Source of the DNA: Parvibaculum sp.
GTDB lineage: Bacteria; Pseudomonadota; Alphaproteobacteria; Parvibaculales; Parvibaculaceae
DNA length: 64,000 bases
Direction: 5' to 3'
NCBI GenBank assembly: GCA_017642695.1
Contig: JAEPQD010000002.1
Coordinates: 877,425-941,424, forward strand
Shown piece after piece: positions 21,248 through 32,533 of this stretch. The first letter of the stretch is position 1. Each line of letters starts with the position of its first letter. The translations under genes were made by a program, and so were the position numbers. The notes under the pieces are model-generated. The model saw only the letters and a program-made list of their open reading frames with translations. It was not told the origin of the DNA and made no database searches.

Positions 21248-23016
21248 GACCCATGGGAAAATTCCTTCGCTTCCTTGTCATTATCGTCGTGCTGCTCGCG
21301 GGCGCGCTCTACGCGCTCACCTTCGTCGATCTCGGCCGCTTCGCGCCGCAGATCGAAACGGCTGCGAAGGACGCGACCGGCCGCACCCTGAAGATCGAGG
21401 GACCGCTTCATATCGGCTTCTCGCTGGTGCCGACGGTCGTTGCCGAGAAGGTGAGCTTCTCGAATGCCGATTGGGGCACCAGGCCGCAGATGCTCACCGC
21501 GGAGAAGCTCGCGCTTCAGGTTGCGCTGGTGCCGCTTCTTTCGAGCCAGGTCGACGTCCGCAGCGTCACCATCGAGGGCGCGGACATCTTCCTCGAAACG
21601 GACCGCAAGGGCCGCGGCAACTGGGAGTTCGGCGAGGCGGAAGCACCGCCGGCGGCACCGGAAGAGGGTGCCGGTGGCGGCCTCTCGCTCGCGGGCCTGC
21701 CGGAACTGAATGTGTCCGACTTCCGTCTCGCCTATCGCGACGGCGAGACCGGCCAGGTGTCGGAAGCGGCCTTCGACGAGGTCTCGCTCGCCGCGCAGGG
21801 CGGCGGCTACCACGCCGTGATCGAGGGCGAGGTCAACGGCTCGTCCGTTTCCTTCTCCGCCGATGTCGCGGGCGGCACGGAACAGGCCTCGCTCAACAAC
21901 GCCTTGCTCACGGTGGCAGGCACGAGCATCGGCGGCGACCTCACGCTCGACATGCGCGCGAAGCCGAAGCTCACGGGCGCGCTCACAAGTCCCGCCTTCG
22001 ACGTCACGCCGTTTCTCAAGGGTGACGGCGGGGGAAGTGGCGGTCCGCTCTTCAGCAAGGATCCGCTGCCGCTCGATGCGCTCACGGTCGCGGATGCCGA
22101 CCTTTCGCTTTCGCTCGATGAATTGCGCTACGGCAAGCTCACGCTCTCCTCGCTGAAACTTCCGGTCAAGATCGATGGCGGCAAGCTCACCGCGCCGCTC
22201 ACGGCCGAGTATCGCGGCACGCCCGTCAAGCTCGCCGTCAACGCCGATGGTGCCAGGGGCAGCGTCGGCATCGATGCCAATGCGAACAATTTCGACCTCG
22301 GAAAGCTCCTCGCCGATCTCGACCTCACCACCATGTTGAACGCGCGGGCCGATTTCGGCGCCAGGCTCAAGGGGCAGGGCAAGTCGCTTCACGCGATCGC
22401 ATCGTCGCTCGGCGGGCAGACCAATCTCCTCATCGGCAAGGGCACGATCAATTCGCGCGCTTTCGCCGTCGTCTCGGACGATCTCGTCAACGTGCTGATT
22501 CCGAACGGCGAGAGCGGTGACACGGCGCAACTCGTCTGCGCGATTTCGCGTTTCGATTTTTCCGGCGGTGTCGGCAAGGCCGCCGCCCTCGCGCTCGAAA
22601 CCGACAGTCTCATCACCACGGGCACGGGCACCGTCAATCTGGGTACGGAACGTATCGACCTTCTGTTCAAGCCGAAGCCCAAGAAGGCAAGCCTTGTGAG
22701 CCTCGCCTTCCCGGTGCGTCTCTCGGGCCCGCTCACCTCGCCATCCGCCGGTCTCGACAGGACGGGCGTCGTCACCGGTGTCGCCACCGCGGTCGGCGGC
22801 GTGGCGCTCACAGGCGGCGTCGGCGCGCTCCTGCCGCTGATGAGCACGGGCACGGACTCGGTCGCTTCCGGCGGCGAGTGCGGCGCGGCTGCGGCAGCGG
22901 CGAGTTCCGGCGGTGTCGCCGGCACGGTCGGCGATGCGGCGGAAGGCGCCGCCAGGAGCGTCGGCGATACGCTCGAGAACATCGGCAAGGGCATAGGCGG
23001 CATCTTCGGGCAGTAA
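21244..23016 (+). CDS. AsmA-family envelope protein
   Basis: Inner-membrane-anchored periplasmic protein of the AsmA family, whose larger relatives carry lipid toward the outer membrane. 590 residues: an N-terminal membrane helix (about 9-30, FLVIIVVLLAGALYALTF), then beta-rich repeats characteristic of AsmA (IEGADIFLETDRKGRGNWEF, and a C-terminal AsmA_2-like region with LALETDSLITTGTGTVNL). The end is Gly/Ala-rich. ATG at 21244 overlaps the HAD stop; ATG at 21253 is the alternative. Confidence 0.9.
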   Translation: MRPMGKFLRFLVIIVVLLAGALYALTFVDLGRFAPQIETAAKDATGRTLKIEGPLHIGFSLVPTVVAEKVSFSNADWGTRPQMLTAEKLALQVALVPLLSSQVDVRSVTIEGADIFLETDRKGRGNWEFGEAEAPPAAPEEGAGGGLSLAGLPELNVSDFRLAYRDGETGQVSEAAFDEVSLAAQGGGYHAVIEGEVNGSSVSFSADVAGGTEQASLNNALLTVAGTSIGGDLTLDMRAKPKLTGALTSPAFDVTPFLKGDGGGSGGPLFSKDPLPLDALTVADADLSLSLDELRYGKLTLSSLKLPVKIDGGKLTAPLTAEYRGTPVKLAVNADGARGSVGIDANANNFDLGKLLADLDLTTMLNARADFGARLKGQGKSLHAIASSLGGQTNLLIGKGTINSRAFAVVSDDLVNVLIPNGESGDTAQLVCAISRFDFSGGVGKAAALALETDSLITTGTGTVNLGTERIDLLFKPKPKKASLVSLAFPVRLSGPLTSPSAGLDRTGVVTGVATAVGGVALTGGVGALLPLMSTGTDSVASGGECGAAAAAASSGGVAGTVGDAAEGAARSVGDTLENIGKGIGGIFGQ

Positions 23017-23822
23017 TGACCAGCGACTCCAGTAGCGATAACGACGAAACCGCAGCCGCCATTTTCGACCTCGCGCGCAACCGTGCGCTGGACGAGCAGG
23101 TGGCGCATCCGGGCCGCGAGAAGCGGAAATTGCCGAAGCGTTTCTACAGGAAGGCGGAAGCGGGTCCGCATGAGGGCGGCTATGCGATCCTGCTTGACGG
23201 GCGCATCGTCAAGACGCCGTCGAAGCAGCCGCTCGCCATGCCGTCGCAAGAGCTTGCCCAGGCCGTGGCCGCCGAATGGGACGCGCAGAAGGACGAGATC
23301 GATCCGCGCAACATGCGGCTCACGAAACTGGCGAACACAGCCATCGACCTCGTCGCGCCGCGCCGGGATCAGGTGGTTGCCGAAATCGTCAACTTCGCGG
23401 GCACCGACCTCCTGTGCTACCGGGCGGAAGCGCCCGAGGCCCTTGTCGAGCGGCAGGCGGCGCTCTGGGACCCGCTCATCGGCTGGGCGGCGGAGCAGGG
23501 CATTTCGCTGACCGTCACATCCGGCCTCATGCATGTTGCGCAGCCTCAAGCCTCGCTGGACGCCTATGGCCGCGCCACCGCGGCGCTGGACCCGTTCCGC
23601 ATCGCCGCTCTCCACAATGCGGTGACGCTTACCGGCTCTGCCATTCTCGGCCTTGCCATAGCGCTTGGCCGCCTCACGCCCGAAGAGGCATTCGACATCG
23701 CCCATCTCGACGAACACTGGCAGATGGAGATATCGGGACGCGACGAGGAAGAGGAGGCGCGTCTCGCCGCCCGCCGTTCGGAACTTCTCGAAACCGGCCG
23801 TTTCATTGTCCTCCTCGGCTGA
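23016..23822 (+). CDS. ATP12-family F1-ATPase assembly chaperone
   Basis: Homologue of mitochondrial Atp12, which binds the F1 alpha subunit during assembly; largely confined to alphaproteobacteria and mitochondria. 268 residues from MTSDSSSDNDETAAAIFD, with RFYRKAEAGPHEGGYAILLDGR, VAAEWDAQKDEIDPRNMRLTKLANTAID and HNAVTLTGSAILGLAI. The start overlaps the AsmA stop by one base. Last gene of the overlap chain. Confidence 0.92.
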   Translation: MTSDSSSDNDETAAAIFDLARNRALDEQVAHPGREKRKLPKRFYRKAEAGPHEGGYAILLDGRIVKTPSKQPLAMPSQELAQAVAAEWDAQKDEIDPRNMRLTKLANTAIDLVAPRRDQVVAEIVNFAGTDLLCYRAEAPEALVERQAALWDPLIGWAAEQGISLTVTSGLMHVAQPQASLDAYGRATAALDPFRIAALHNAVTLTGSAILGLAIALGRLTPEEAFDIAHLDEHWQMEISGRDEEEEARLAARRSELLETGRFIVLLG

Positions 23823-24080
23823 ATCCACCTTGCGGAGCCGCGCCTAACGCAGCGTTGCCGCAGCCCCCGGGCCGGGTTCCGACCCGCCCATAGGAATGGC
23901 GGCCAAGCCATTGGCAAAAAGGAGATTTCGGTGCTATTCAGGTCGCCTCGCGGGGACCGCGAAAGCGCCAGCGGGCGGCTCTGTTTCAGCCTGCATTCCG
24001 GCGTTCAGAACACGCACACTTGAGGCCGTCCGCCGAAGCATCGGGGAGGGACGGTTCGTCCGATTATTTGAGGGGGCGGC

Positions 24081-25613
24081 ATGAAGGACATTCTTCGTCG
24101 GCTGGAAGAGCGGCGCGCCGAGGCGCGGGCCGGTGGCGGCCAGAAGCGCATCGACGCGCAGCATGCGAAAGGCAAGCTCACCGCGCGCGAGCGCATCGAG
24201 CTTCTGCTCGACGAGGGGTCCTTCGAAGAGTTCGACATGTTCGTCGAACATGACAGCCACGATTTCGGCATGGACAAGCAGAAGATCCCGGGCGATGGCG
24301 TCGTCACCGGCTGGGGCACGGTCAATGGCCGTCCCGTCTTCCTGTTCGTGAAGGACTTCACGGTCTTCGGCGGCTCGCTTTCGCGCAATCACGCGAAGAA
24401 GATGACCAAGGTCCAGGATATGGCGCTGAAGACCGGCGCGCCGATCATCGGCCTTTTCGATGCGGGCGGCGCGCGCATCCAGGAAGGCGTCGACGCGCTT
24501 GGCGGCTATGGCGAGGTCTTCACGCGCAACGTCATGGCGTCCGGCGTCATTCCGCAGATTTCCGTCATCATGGGCCCCTGCGCCGGTGGCGACGTCTATT
24601 CGCCCGCCATGACCGACTTCATCTTCATGGTCCGCGACACCTCCTACATGTTCGTGACGGGACCGGACGTCGTGAAGACGGTGACGAACGAAACCGTCAC
24701 GTCCGAACAGCTCGGCGGTGCCTCGATCCACACCACCAAATCCTCCGTCGCCGACGGCGCCTGGGACAACGACGTGATCGCGATGACGCAGATCCGCCGT
24801 CTGGTCGACTTCCTGCCGCTCTCCAACAAGGACGAAGTGCCGGAGCGGCCTTTCTTCGACGACGCGCAGCGCCTCGAGGAATCGCTCGACACGCTGATCC
24901 CCGCGAACCCGAACATGCCCTACGACATGAAGGAGCTGATCCTGAAGGTCGTGGACGAGAGCGACTTCTTCGAAATTCAGGAGAGCTTCGCGAAGAACAT
25001 CATCACCGGCTTTGCCCGCGTCGAGGGCCGCACCGTCGGTATCGTCGCGAACCAGCCGATGGTGCTTGCCGGCGTGCTCGACTCGGATGCCAGCCGCAAG
25101 GCGGCGCGCTTCGTGCGCTTCTGTGACTGCTTCAACATTCCGATCGTCACCTTCGTCGACGTGCCGGGCTTCCTGCCGGGCACCTCCCAGGAATATGGCG
25201 GCCTCATCAAGCACGGCGCGAAGCTTCTCTTCGCCTACACCGAAGCGACCGTGCCGAAAGTCACCGTCATCACGCGCAAGGCCTATGGCGGCGCCTATGA
25301 CGTCATGGCCTCGAAGCACATCCGGGGCGATCTGAACTATGCCTGGCCGACCGCCGAGATCGCGGTGATGGGCGCCAAGGGCGCGGTCGAGATCATCCAC
25401 CGGGCCGACATCAAGGACCCGGAAAAGATCGCGGCTCATACCAAGGCCTATGAAGACCGCTTCCTCAACCCCTTCGTCGCGGCCGAGCGCGGCTATATCG
25501 ACGAAGTCATCATGCCGCATTCCACGCGGGTCCGCATCGCGCGGGCGCTCGCGCTCCTCCGTCACAAGGAGCTCGAGAACCCGTGGAAGAAGCACGACAA
25601 CATTCCGCTCTGA
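24081..25613 (+). CDS. pccB: Propionyl-CoA carboxylase, carboxyltransferase beta subunit
   Basis: Transfers CO2 from biotin to propionyl-CoA, giving methylmalonyl-CoA. 510 residues, full length, with [23 protein letters not shown] near the N terminus and two crotonase-like halves: [21 protein letters not shown] and the C-terminal [16 protein letters not shown]. Only 10 bases separate it from pccA. The 258-base spacer before it carries a plausible promoter, TTGGCA at 23911 and TATTCA at 23935, and no gene. Confidence 0.95.
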   Translation: MKDILRRLEERRAEARAGGGQKRIDAQHAKGKLTARERIELLLDEGSFEEFDMFVEHDSHDFGMDKQKIPGDGVVTGWGTVNGRPVFLFVKDFTVFGGSLSRNHAKKMTKVQDMALKTGAPIIGLFDAGGARIQEGVDALGGYGEVFTRNVMASGVIPQISVIMGPCAGGDVYSPAMTDFIFMVRDTSYMFVTGPDVVKTVTNETVTSEQLGGASIHTTKSSVADGAWDNDVIAMTQIRRLVDFLPLSNKDEVPERPFFDDAQRLEESLDTLIPANPNMPYDMKELILKVVDESDFFEIQESFAKNIITGFARVEGRTVGIVANQPMVLAGVLDSDASRKAARFVRFCDCFNIPIVTFVDVPGFLPGTSQEYGGLIKHGAKLLFAYTEATVPKVTVITRKAYGGAYDVMASKHIRGDLNYAWPTAEIAVMGAKGAVEIIHRADIKDPEKIAAHTKAYEDRFLNPFVAAERGYIDEVIMPHSTRVRIARALALLRHKELENPWKKHDNIPL

Positions 25614-25623
25614 GGCGCGCCCC

Positions 25624-27639
<2,016 letters not shown>

Positions 27640-27665
27640 GCGTTGTATCGCAAGTCCATCTTCCC

Positions 27666-27801
27666 ACCCGCCCCTGGGGGCGGGTCGGGAAATTCAAGCT
27701 TGCGAAGAATTTCCCGGGGCGGGGGTATGGCTTCACGGCACCCCCGCCCCGAAATTTGTTTCGCTACGCTCGCAAATTTCGACCCTCCCCAAGGGGAGGG
27801 T
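27666..27801. repeat. Tandem of five palindromes on the left of the DUF559 gene
   Basis: Five hairpins follow one another: ACCCGCCCC/GGGGCGGGT (27666-27685), GGGAAATTC/GAATTTCCC (27687-27715), GGGGCGGGGGT/ACCCCCGCCCC (27716-27750), CGAAATTTG/CAAATTTCG (27750-27781) and ACCCTCCCC/GGGGAGGGT (27782-27801). All arms are perfect, and GC-rich and AT-rich palindromes alternate. Inferred to be a REP-like composite; the innermost hairpin ends 7 bases from the DUF559 stop. Confidence 0.85.
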
Positions 27802-27807
27802 GGGCGG

Positions 27808-28146
27808 CTAGTGCTGTGAGTTGAGATAACTCCATATTGTCTCGATTACATCGTCGGTGCGCGCCAGCACGTCGTTGTTCCAGAATCGCAGGACATGAAA
27901 GCCGTCGCGGTTGAGGAATTCCGTGCGGCGGCGATCGCGCGCCAAGCCTTGCGGCTCGTTGTGCTGACCTCCATCGACTTCAACGATGAGCTTCAGTTCA
28001 AGGCAGGCAAAGTCGACGACATAAGGTCCGACGCGATGCTGGCGGCGGAAGTGGCATCCAAGCCTGTTCCCACGAAGCCGGCTCCAGAGCCGTTTCTCGG
28101 CTTCCGTCATATTGCGTCTTAGCTGGCGAACTCGAATATCCGTCAT
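27808..28146 (-). CDS. DUF559 family protein, PD-(D/E)XK endonuclease-like
   Basis: 112 residues resembling very-short-patch-repair-like endonucleases. Basic N terminus (RVRQLRRNMTEAEKRLWSRLR), then YVVDFACLELKLIVEVDGGQH, with the D and E-x-D residues of a PD-(D/E)XK core, and ending DDVIETIWSYLN. DUF559 proteins have no settled function. The gene is alone, on the opposite strand to pccBA, and tightly bracketed by mirror-image palindromes, with only 7 bases between its stop and the inner left hairpin and about 20 between its start and the right one. That packaging suggests a small mobile or repeat-associated unit. Confidence 0.88.
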   Translation of the reverse strand: MTDIRVRQLRRNMTEAEKRLWSRLRGNRLGCHFRRQHRVGPYVVDFACLELKLIVEVDGGQHNEPQGLARDRRRTEFLNRDGFHVLRFWNNDVLARTDDVIETIWSYLNSQH

Positions 28147-28165
28147 ACACTGAGCTTAACTTCCC

Positions 28166-28217
28166 ACCCTCCCCTCGGGGAGGGTCAAACCGCTGAAAGC
28201 GGTTTGGGGCGGGGGGC
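28166..28217. repeat. Palindromes on the right of the DUF559 gene, mirror of the left set
   Basis: ACCCTCCCC/GGGGAGGGT (28166-28185), CAAACCGCT/AGCGGTTTG (28186-28206), then GGGGCGGGGGG. Read outward from the gene, the left side shows the same order: ACCCTCCCC hairpin, a second hairpin, then GGGGCGGGGGT. Confidence 0.8.
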
Positions 28218-28299
28218 AGCCTCTCGACCTCCCGCCCTGTCTCCGCCGCCTTTCCCGCGTTATAGTCCTCGCGGGGGACGGGAACGGAAGGAGACTCAC

Positions 28300-29340
28300 A
28301 TGCGCGGCGCAATCCGCTCGGCACTCGCCATTCTCACCCTCATCATGGCCGCGCCCGTGCTTGCGGCGCCGGAAGAGGCCCCCGCCTCGCAGGCGCTCGA
28401 ATGGGCGCCCGGCAAGGATGTCTTCTCCGTGGGGCGAGAACTCACCGTCGACCGCAAGGTCGAGGGTACGCTGTCCGCCGCCGGCGAAATCGTCATCCTG
28501 ACGCGCGACGCCGAAGTCGAGGGCGACACCTGGATCGCCGGGCGCCGTGTTGCTGTCGAGGGCGACCTCGAGGGCGATCTCTCGATCCGCGCACAGGAGG
28601 CCCTCATCAATGGCGAGGTGAAGGGCGACGTCACCTTCTACGGTCTCGACCTGTCGCTCGGACCCGACGCCGATATCGAGGGCAGCGTTACCTATTACTC
28701 GCCCTCCACCGCGCGCATCGACAAGGGGGCGAAGGTCGCGGGCGACATCAACGGTCACGATTTCAAACCGGGCGAGGGCATGGAACCCGTGCCCGGTCCG
28801 CGCGGCGAAACCCGCGAGCGCTGGCGGCAGGAGCACATGAGCGAGCGCGGCGGACCCCGCGGCCTCTCCGCGCCGGGCTACCACATGTCGGCGGGCGGCG
28901 CGGTCTTCTTCGGTCTTCTCGCCGTTGCGATGGCGTTGCTTGCGCCCGCGACGACGCTGCGCATGCGCGACGGGCTCGCCGCCGAGCCGACGCTTGCGCT
29001 CGGCCTCGGCCTGCTCTGGCTGATCGGCATACCGGTGCTGGTCGTCCTCGTCGCGATCACGATCGTCGGCCTGCCTCTCGCCTTCCTCATGCTGCTGCTC
29101 TGGCCGCTCGGCATGGTGTTCGGGCTGATCGCCTTCCTCGCCGCCTTCGGCGAGTTTCTCGCCGGCCGCATCGGCGAGACGGGCAAGGGCACCTTCGGGC
29201 GCGTCGTCGGTATCATCATCGCGACCGCCATCGTCTGGATCGCGATCTCGATACCGGTCCTCGGTGCGCTCGCCTGGCTCTTCGTCGTCGCAGGCGGTAT
29301 CGGCCTTCTCTATATCGGCTTCCGCAACACGCCGGTGTGA
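28300..29340 (+). CDS. Exported bactofilin-like repeat domain fused to a membrane domain
   Basis: 346 residues. A signal peptide (about 1-22, ending VLAA) leads to a region of short beta repeats (about 40-170) typical of polymer-forming cytoskeletal proteins: VEGTLSAAGEIVILTRDAEVEG, GDLEGDLSIRAQEALINGEVKGD, ADIEGSVTYYS. A Pro/Arg linker follows, then four or five hydrophobic helices (about 205-345) rich in Leu, Ala and Ile. No catalytic motif is seen. Bactofilins are normally cytosolic, so a signal peptide is notable; similar hypothetical proteins occur in proteobacteria. GGAAGGAG precedes the ATG. Confidence 0.8.
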   Translation: MRGAIRSALAILTLIMAAPVLAAPEEAPASQALEWAPGKDVFSVGRELTVDRKVEGTLSAAGEIVILTRDAEVEGDTWIAGRRVAVEGDLEGDLSIRAQEALINGEVKGDVTFYGLDLSLGPDADIEGSVTYYSPSTARIDKGAKVAGDINGHDFKPGEGMEPVPGPRGETRERWRQEHMSERGGPRGLSAPGYHMSAGGAVFFGLLAVAMALLAPATTLRMRDGLAAEPTLALGLGLLWLIGIPVLVVLVAITIVGLPLAFLMLLLWPLGMVFGLIAFLAAFGEFLAGRIGETGKGTFGRVVGIIIATAIVWIAISIPVLGALAWLFVVAGGIGLLYIGFRNTPV

Positions 29341-29433
29341 GCACAGATGCATGGGCGGGTCGCTGGCGAAGCCCGGTGGGAGACCGGACTTCGCCAGCTT
29401 ACGGATGGCCTCCGGAAACTCGGCGCCGAAGCG

Positions 29434-30279
29434 TCACTTCACGATGATCGCCTCGATATAGTCGCTCGGCGCCACCAGCGTTCCGTCGGTCGCGACGTTG
29501 AACTCGGCGAGGAGCGCAAGGATGTCGCTTTCCAGCGCCGGTCTTGCATCCTTGTCGATCGCCTCGAAGGCTTTCAGGACCGGTCCGTAATAGCCGCGGA
29601 AGATTTCGAACCAGTGTTCGGGTGAGCGGTAGCGGAACACGAAGCTCTTTCTGGCGGCGGAGATTTGCGCTGCCCTGCCGAACAGGTCTCCGAGATAGGC
29701 TTCGTCTCCCCAGAGCGCGGGCGACTTCACGCCCGGTGCGGGGGGTACATATTTCCCGATCACCTTGAACAGGTGGCCGATGAAGCTGTCCGGCGTCCAG
29801 TTGGCGAGGCCGATCTTTCCACCGGCCCGGCAGACACGGAGCATTTCGCTGGCGGCCTTCGTATGGTCGGGGGCGAACATCACGCCGAAGGTGGAGATGA
29901 CCGCATCGAACCGTGCATCTGCGAAGGGCAGTGCTTCGGCGTCGGCCTCCTGAAATGTCACCGTCAGGCCTTCGGCGTCGGCCCGTTCGCGTCCGCGAAG
30001 AAGGAGCGCACCGACATAGTCGGTTGAGGTCACGTCGGCGAAGCGGCGAGCGGCGGCGAGCGTCGCGTTGCCGTTACCGGCGGCGACGTCGAGCACGAAC
30101 TGGCCGCTCCTCATGTCCATGGCCTCGCAAAGCGTTTCGCCCACAATCTGCAGCGTGGTGCCGACGATGGCGTAATCGCCGGAGCCCCAGGCGGTTTTCT
30201 GGCGGCTTTTGAGGGCGGTGAAGTCGGCGGTCGGTGCGCTGGCCGGAACGGCGGGCGCGGCAGCTGACCAGAGTTTCAT
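29434..30279 (-). CDS. SAM-dependent methyltransferase, UbiE/COQ5-like
   Basis: 281 residues, class I Rossmann fold: SAM-binding FVLDVAAGNGNATLAAARR (motif I, about residues 61-79), EADAEALPFADARFDAVIS (motifs II-III) and a post-motif GGKIGLANWTP. The C-terminal half lacks features tying it to a known substrate. Divergent from the AraC regulator, so it may be its target. Confidence 0.85.
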   Translation of the reverse strand: MKLWSAAAPAVPASAPTADFTALKSRQKTAWGSGDYAIVGTTLQIVGETLCEAMDMRSGQFVLDVAAGNGNATLAAARRFADVTSTDYVGALLLRGRERADAEGLTVTFQEADAEALPFADARFDAVISTFGVMFAPDHTKAASEMLRVCRAGGKIGLANWTPDSFIGHLFKVIGKYVPPAPGVKSPALWGDEAYLGDLFGRAAQISAARKSFVFRYRSPEHWFEIFRGYYGPVLKAFEAIDKDARPALESDILALLAEFNVATDGTLVAPSDYIEAIIVK

Positions 30280-30438
30280 TGCTTGGCTCCTGGAGGGGTT
30301 GTCTATGCCAGGTTTCTATCCGCTGCCTTTGCACATGCGAATGACACCCCGTCCGCAATCCTTGACCGGCCGTCCGGAAAGGACAATGTTGTCGGTCCGT
30401 CCGCTATCTGCCGCGACAGGACGTCCCCGGAGGCTCGT

Positions 30439-31428
30439 ATGGCTGCCGACGTGTTATCCGACGTTCTCAAGACGGTGCGTTTGACGGGCGCAGCCTTTTT
30501 CAGTGTCGAGGCAGGCGAACCGTGGGTCGCGGAACAGCCGGTGCGCGAAATGGTGCTGCCAAAGATTCTGCCGGGTGCGGAGCATCTCATCTCCTATCAT
30601 GTGGTCACGGAGGGGCGTTGCTTCGCCTCCATGATCGGAGGAGAGACCGTTGCGGTCGAAGCCGGAGAAGTCGTCGTCTTCACGCATGGCGATGCGCATG
30701 TGATGTCGAGCAGCCCGGGGATGCGCGCTGACTCCGTCACGCAGGAGATGTTCGACATGAACACGAATGGCCCGCTTCCCTTCTTCGCCAGCTATGGCAA
30801 CGAGGCTGCCGTCTCCGCACGGCTTGTCTGCGGCTTTCTTGCCTGTGACGCGCGGCCCTTCAATCCATTGCTTCAGAATCTGCCGCCTGTCATCAAGAGC
30901 CGGGACGACGGCGGGGAAGGGGGAGGCTGGCTCGGGCGTTTCATTGAATTCGCGATGTCGGAATCGACGAACAGACGCGCGGGCGGCGAGAGCATTCTCG
31001 CACGTCTCAGCGAGCTCATGTTCATCGAGGTCGTCCGGCGTCACCTGGAGTCGTTGCCGCCCGAGAGGTCGGGCTGGCTTGCGGGGCTGAAGGATCCTTT
31101 CATTGGCAAGGCCTTGTCGCTGATGCATGCCCATCCGGCGCAGCGCTGGACGCTCGATGATCTAGCGCGCGAGGTCGGTCTGTCGCGTTCGGTTCTGGCC
31201 GAGCGTTTCGCGGAGATCGTGGGTACCCCGCCCTTGCAGTATCTCGCCCGATGGCGGATGCAGATCGCACTGGCGGGCCTCAGCGGCAACGCCAGCATGG
31301 CGCGCATCGCAGCCGATATCGGCTATGAATCGGAAGCCGCCTTCAGCCGCGCCTTCAAGAAGATGATGGGCATGCCGCCTTCCGCCTGGCGCCGCCGCGC
31401 GGGCGCCCCTCACTTCGAGCCGAAATAG
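30439..31428 (+). CDS. AraC-family transcriptional regulator
   Basis: 329 residues. The N-terminal cupin-like sensor domain (about 1-190) has VLPKILPGAEHLISYHVVTEG; the C-terminal double HTH (about 230-325) has WTLDDLAREVGLSRSVLAERF and MARIAADIGYESEAAFSRAFKK, the classic AraC signature. GGAGG 6 bases before the ATG at 30439 supports that start over the open frame upstream. Transcribed away from the methyltransferase gene; its end overlaps the convergent SnoaL-like gene by 19 bases. Confidence 0.9.
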   Translation: MAADVLSDVLKTVRLTGAAFFSVEAGEPWVAEQPVREMVLPKILPGAEHLISYHVVTEGRCFASMIGGETVAVEAGEVVVFTHGDAHVMSSSPGMRADSVTQEMFDMNTNGPLPFFASYGNEAAVSARLVCGFLACDARPFNPLLQNLPPVIKSRDDGGEGGGWLGRFIEFAMSESTNRRAGGESILARLSELMFIEVVRRHLESLPPERSGWLAGLKDPFIGKALSLMHAHPAQRWTLDDLAREVGLSRSVLAERFAEIVGTPPLQYLARWRMQIALAGLSGNASMARIAADIGYESEAAFSRAFKKMMGMPPSAWRRRAGAPHFEPK

Positions 31429-31745
31429 ACCTCGACCTCGCGGATCTGCCCGTTCTCAAGGCGCATCCATTCGGCGTTCTTCCAGCGCTGGCCGTCCACC
31501 GTCTCGATTTCGTAGCGGATGAAGGCTTCCTCGCCCTCGATGAAGAGCTTCTCGATCCGGTGCGCCCTGATGCGCTCATGGTTCGGCCAGCAGCGTGTCA
31601 TGTACTCCGCCTTGCCGATCCGGTCGTCATAGGGGCTCGTGAAGGCGAGGTCCTCCGACATGAGTGCCTCGATCGTCGCGCGGTCGTCTTCCGCATAGGC
31701 GCCATAGGCACGGCGCACGATGTCTTCGATGGCGTCGCGGTGCAT
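31410..31745 (-). CDS. SnoaL/NTF2-like small protein
   Basis: 111 residues from MHRDAIEDIVRRAYGAYAEDD, a single cone-shaped NTF2-like domain: helix with DDRATIEALMSEDLAFTSP then strands ending EVEVYFGSK. Family members bind or isomerise small hydrophobic molecules; no known active residues are clear. GGGAGGGAAG lies just before the ATG, so I use it rather than the longer open frame. Function unknown. Confidence 0.8.
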   Translation of the reverse strand: MHRDAIEDIVRRAYGAYAEDDRATIEALMSEDLAFTSPYDDRIGKAEYMTRCWPNHERIRAHRIEKLFIEGEEAFIRYEIETVDGQRWKNAEWMRLENGQIREVEVYFGSK

Positions 31746-31794
31746 CGTCTTCCCTCCCTCTCTGGCGTTCGCGATGACGCCGGCGGTCATGCGG

Positions 31795-32442
31795 TCACTC
31801 CGTCGCGAGGTACTGCAGCCAGGGTTCGGACTCCTTCAGCGCGCGGGCGAAGGAGGGGCGTTTCGTCAGCCGGTCGTGATAGGCGGCGACATTTCCATGT
31901 TTGCCGAAGGGGACGATCAGCTTCGCGTAGTTGAGCGCGGGCGCGGCGGCGCAGTCCGCCATGCTGAATCCGTCGTCCACCGCCCATTCGCGTCCCGCCA
32001 TATGAGCGTCGATCAGCCCGTAGGCCGCCTCGATCTGCCCGGCGGCGCGCTTTGATGCGGCGGCGTCCCGTTCCTCCTCCGGTTTCCGGCGTTCGGCCAT
32101 AGCGATCTGCATCTGCTGGTTCACATGCAGGTCGAAGAGCCGGTCCCAATAACGGATCTCGAATTCCGTCTCCCCGCCGCGCGGCAGCAGGCTCGCGCCT
32201 TCCGGAAAGTTCAGCGTCAGATATTCGATGATGAGCGAGGATTCGGGCACCGTTCTCGCCTTCGCCTCGTCGCGAATCACGGGAAACTGTCCCATCGGCC
32301 AGACCTTGAGAAGGGCGTCCCGATCTTCCTCCTTCACGAAGTCGATGAAGCGCGGCGTGAAGGGGATACCGGTCTCGTAAAGGGCGACCATCACCTTCTG
32401 GCAGAAGCTCGAAAGCGGGTGATAATAGAGCGTCAGCGTCAT
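31795..32442 (-). CDS. Glutathione S-transferase family protein
   Basis: 215 residues: N-terminal thioredoxin-like domain with LTLYYHPLSSFCQKVMVALYE and VIRDEAKARTVPESSLIIEYL (the cis-Pro and glutathione-anchoring SS motif) then an all-helical C-terminal domain. Serves to conjugate glutathione to electrophiles. Divergent from the HxlR gene; two copies of a palindromic operator lie between the start codons, so induction by an electrophile via HxlR is likely. Confidence 0.88.
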   Translation of the reverse strand: MTLTLYYHPLSSFCQKVMVALYETGIPFTPRFIDFVKEEDRDALLKVWPMGQFPVIRDEAKARTVPESSLIIEYLTLNFPEGASLLPRGGETEFEIRYWDRLFDLHVNQQMQIAMAERRKPEEERDAAASKRAAGQIEAAYGLIDAHMAGREWAVDDGFSMADCAAAPALNYAKLIVPFGKHGNVAAYHDRLTKRPSFARALKESEPWLQYLATE

Positions 32443-32470
32443 GATGCCTCCCTCGCAACTGATTCCATTT

Positions 32471-32521
32471 TGCAACCGGTTGCAGAGTGCATCTGCCGGT
32501 ACGACAATGCAACCGGTTTTT
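32471..32521. promoter_or_regulatory. Paired palindromic operator between GST and HxlR genes
   Basis: TGCAACCGGTTGCA (32471-32484) is a perfect 14-bp palindrome, and TGCAACCGGTTTTT (32508-32521) repeats its first eleven bases, 37 bases apart (start to start). Both lie in the 91-base divergent spacer. Best read as binding sites of the HxlR regulator encoded next door. Confidence 0.6.
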
Positions 32522-32533
32522 GAAAGGACGGAT

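Noticed and set aside
23896..24084. 62-codon frame before pccB
   Set aside because: Basic, no family, no ribosome site; its stop runs into pccB. Region reads better as promoter and leader.
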